A DNA stretch of 6,590 nt from JAVZIQ01 sp037440545 (lineage in GTDB: Archaea; Thermoproteota; Bathyarchaeia; Bathyarchaeales; Bathycorpusculaceae). Location: positions 1-6,590 of the forward strand of contig JBBITX010000065.1 of NCBI GenBank assembly GCA_037440545.1, read 5' to 3'. Positions 6,085 to 6,590 of the stretch are shown here, one piece after another. The notes below the pieces were generated by a model. The model was not told the DNA's origin and ran no database searches. It worked only from the letters and a program-made list of their open reading frames with translations. Position 1 is the first letter of the stretch; each line of letters opens with the position of its first letter. Both the position numbers and the translations under genes were made by a program.

Positions 6085-6093
6085 AAATTTTAA
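6085..6093 (-). promoter_or_regulatory. Candidate TATA box of the RuvBL gene
   Basis: TTAAAATTT on the minus strand lies about 45-50 bases before the proposed start at 6040. It would give a leader of roughly 20 bases that includes the GAGGTGA site. The region has other AT-rich stretches (for example TTATAA at about 6079-6084), so the assignment is tentative. Confidence 0.3.
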
Positions 6094-6096
6094 CCG

Positions 6097-6114
6097 AAAA
6101 AACAGAGATAAAAA
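6097..6114 (-). terminator. Possible T-tract terminator of trmY
   Basis: Immediately after the trmY stop codon the minus strand carries two T-runs, five T (6114-6110) and six T (6102-6097). Archaeal RNA polymerase commonly terminates at oligo-T without a hairpin. Termination here would separate trmY from RuvBL, in agreement with the TATA-like element just downstream. Confidence 0.4.
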
Positions 6115-6115
6115 T

Positions 6116-6590
6116 CTACCGCTCAATTTTCCAGTTTTCCCTTCTATCCAATATGTAATTTAATATTGTTATGCACGTTGCAGCCAAGTAAGGTTTTTTC
6201 CCTAAAGATATTTTCCTTCCAAACCGTAAAGCGAAAGCCTCCACCTTCCTAGGCAAGCCAACATGATCTCCTAAGACAAAAATGGGGTTTCCTCCAAACT
6301 CAACTTTGGATACATCTTCGCCTCCCTCTTCTAAAACATATATTTGACTTCCACCAAGCTCAGCTCTTAACCTTAAAAAAGCCTCAAAACTCAGCTTTTC
6401 CAGGCTTATGCCAGGATGATTTTTTCCAGATAGAACCCCCTTCAGTATTTGAGTCCAAGTTTGCATGTCAGTCCTAACGTCGTATAATTTAGATCCCTCA
6501 ACCGCCATGTGTAATGGAGGGTTCGGAGGACCGTTAAGTATGGCATGGAAAACCACATCTTTCCTGATGGAATGAGAAAGGAAAAGGCTG
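6116..6590 (-). CDS. trmY: tRNA (pseudouridine(54)-N1)-methyltransferase TrmY, 5' end cut by the window edge
   Basis: TrmY uses S-adenosylmethionine to methylate N1 of pseudouridine-54 in the tRNA T-loop, giving m1-pseudouridine, the archaeal counterpart of ribothymidine-54. It is a cytosolic SPOUT-fold dimer. The visible 157 residues match the family: FLSHSIRKDV near the edge, then LNGPPNPPLHMAVEG, a central FVLGDHVGLP (the knot/cofactor loop), and a C-terminal ISLGKK followed by CITILNYILDR. The frame is open through the right edge. The GTG at 6556 falls inside the conserved SIRKDVVFH block, so it is an internal valine and not the start. Full-length members are about 190-200 residues, so roughly 40 N-terminal residues lie outside. 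The gene is co-oriented with RuvBL, 75 bases upstream of its proposed start. The final block has AATC before ITIL, where the usual family sequence, as I recall it, has His before the Cys; I attach no weight to this. Confidence 0.9.
   Translation of the reverse strand, partial: SLFLSHSIRKDVVFHAILNGPPNPPLHMAVEGSKLYDVRTDMQTWTQILKGVLSGKNHPGISLEKLSFEAFLRLRAELGGSQIYVLEEGGEDVSKVEFGGNPIFVLGDHVGLPRKVEAFALRFGRKISLGKKPYLAATCITILNYILDRRENWKIER

Noticed and set aside
6116..6556. trmY starting at GTG 6556
   Set aside because: The frame continues to the window edge with family-typical residues (FLSHSIRKD) before that GTG, so it is an internal valine and the gene is truncated by the window.

Overview
The window looks like part of an archaeal chromosome. 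It carries a eukaryote/archaea-type RuvBL (TIP49/reptin-pontin) AAA+ ATPase and a TrmY-type tRNA pseudouridine-54 N1-methyltransferase, two families typical of Archaea. AT-rich TATA-like elements sit at the expected distance upstream of several genes, and there are GGTGA-type ribosome binding sites. Base composition is moderately AT-rich. The combination, together with an ADP-forming acyl-CoA synthetase fused to a GNAT domain, suggests an uncultured Thermoproteota/Bathyarchaeia-like lineage. That placement is an inference and is not proven by the sequence.

Layout from left to right. (1) 1-136: a short leader with a TATA-like element and a good ribosome binding site. (2) 137-2809, plus: a large acyl-CoA synthetase (NDP/ADP-forming, alpha-beta fused) with a C-terminal GNAT acetyltransferase. 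(3) 2929-3612, minus: a HAD-superfamily phosphatase, convergent with gene 2. (4) 3613-3966: a 354-base divergent intergenic region with a probable promoter on each side and one doubtful 33-codon ORF. (5) 3967-4197, plus: a 76-residue helix-turn-helix-like protein of unknown function. (6) 4198-4663: a 466-base stretch with no convincing gene. It has a small palindrome on the left and a strongly strand-asymmetric right half holding several short open frames on both strands. (7) 4664 to about 6040, minus: the RuvBL-like ATPase. Its conserved N-terminus lies upstream of any ATG, GTG or TTG. (8) 6116-6590, minus: trmY, cut at the right edge so that about 40 N-terminal residues are missing.

There is no sign of a single operon. 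The acyl-CoA synthetase gene and the HAD gene converge, the HAD gene and the small HTH gene diverge, and RuvBL and trmY are co-oriented but separated by T-tracts and a possible promoter. Themes are energy/acyl-CoA metabolism with possible lysine acylation (gene 2), small-molecule dephosphorylation (gene 3), an AAA+ chaperone/remodelling ATPase (RuvBL) and tRNA T-loop modification (TrmY). The points most worth a second look are the missing canonical start codon of the RuvBL gene, its altered Walker B motif, the retained catalytic histidine in the synthetase-GNAT fusion, and the unexplained 4366-4685 region. I saw no CRISPR array, tRNA, rRNA, insertion sequence or clear new multi-gene system.
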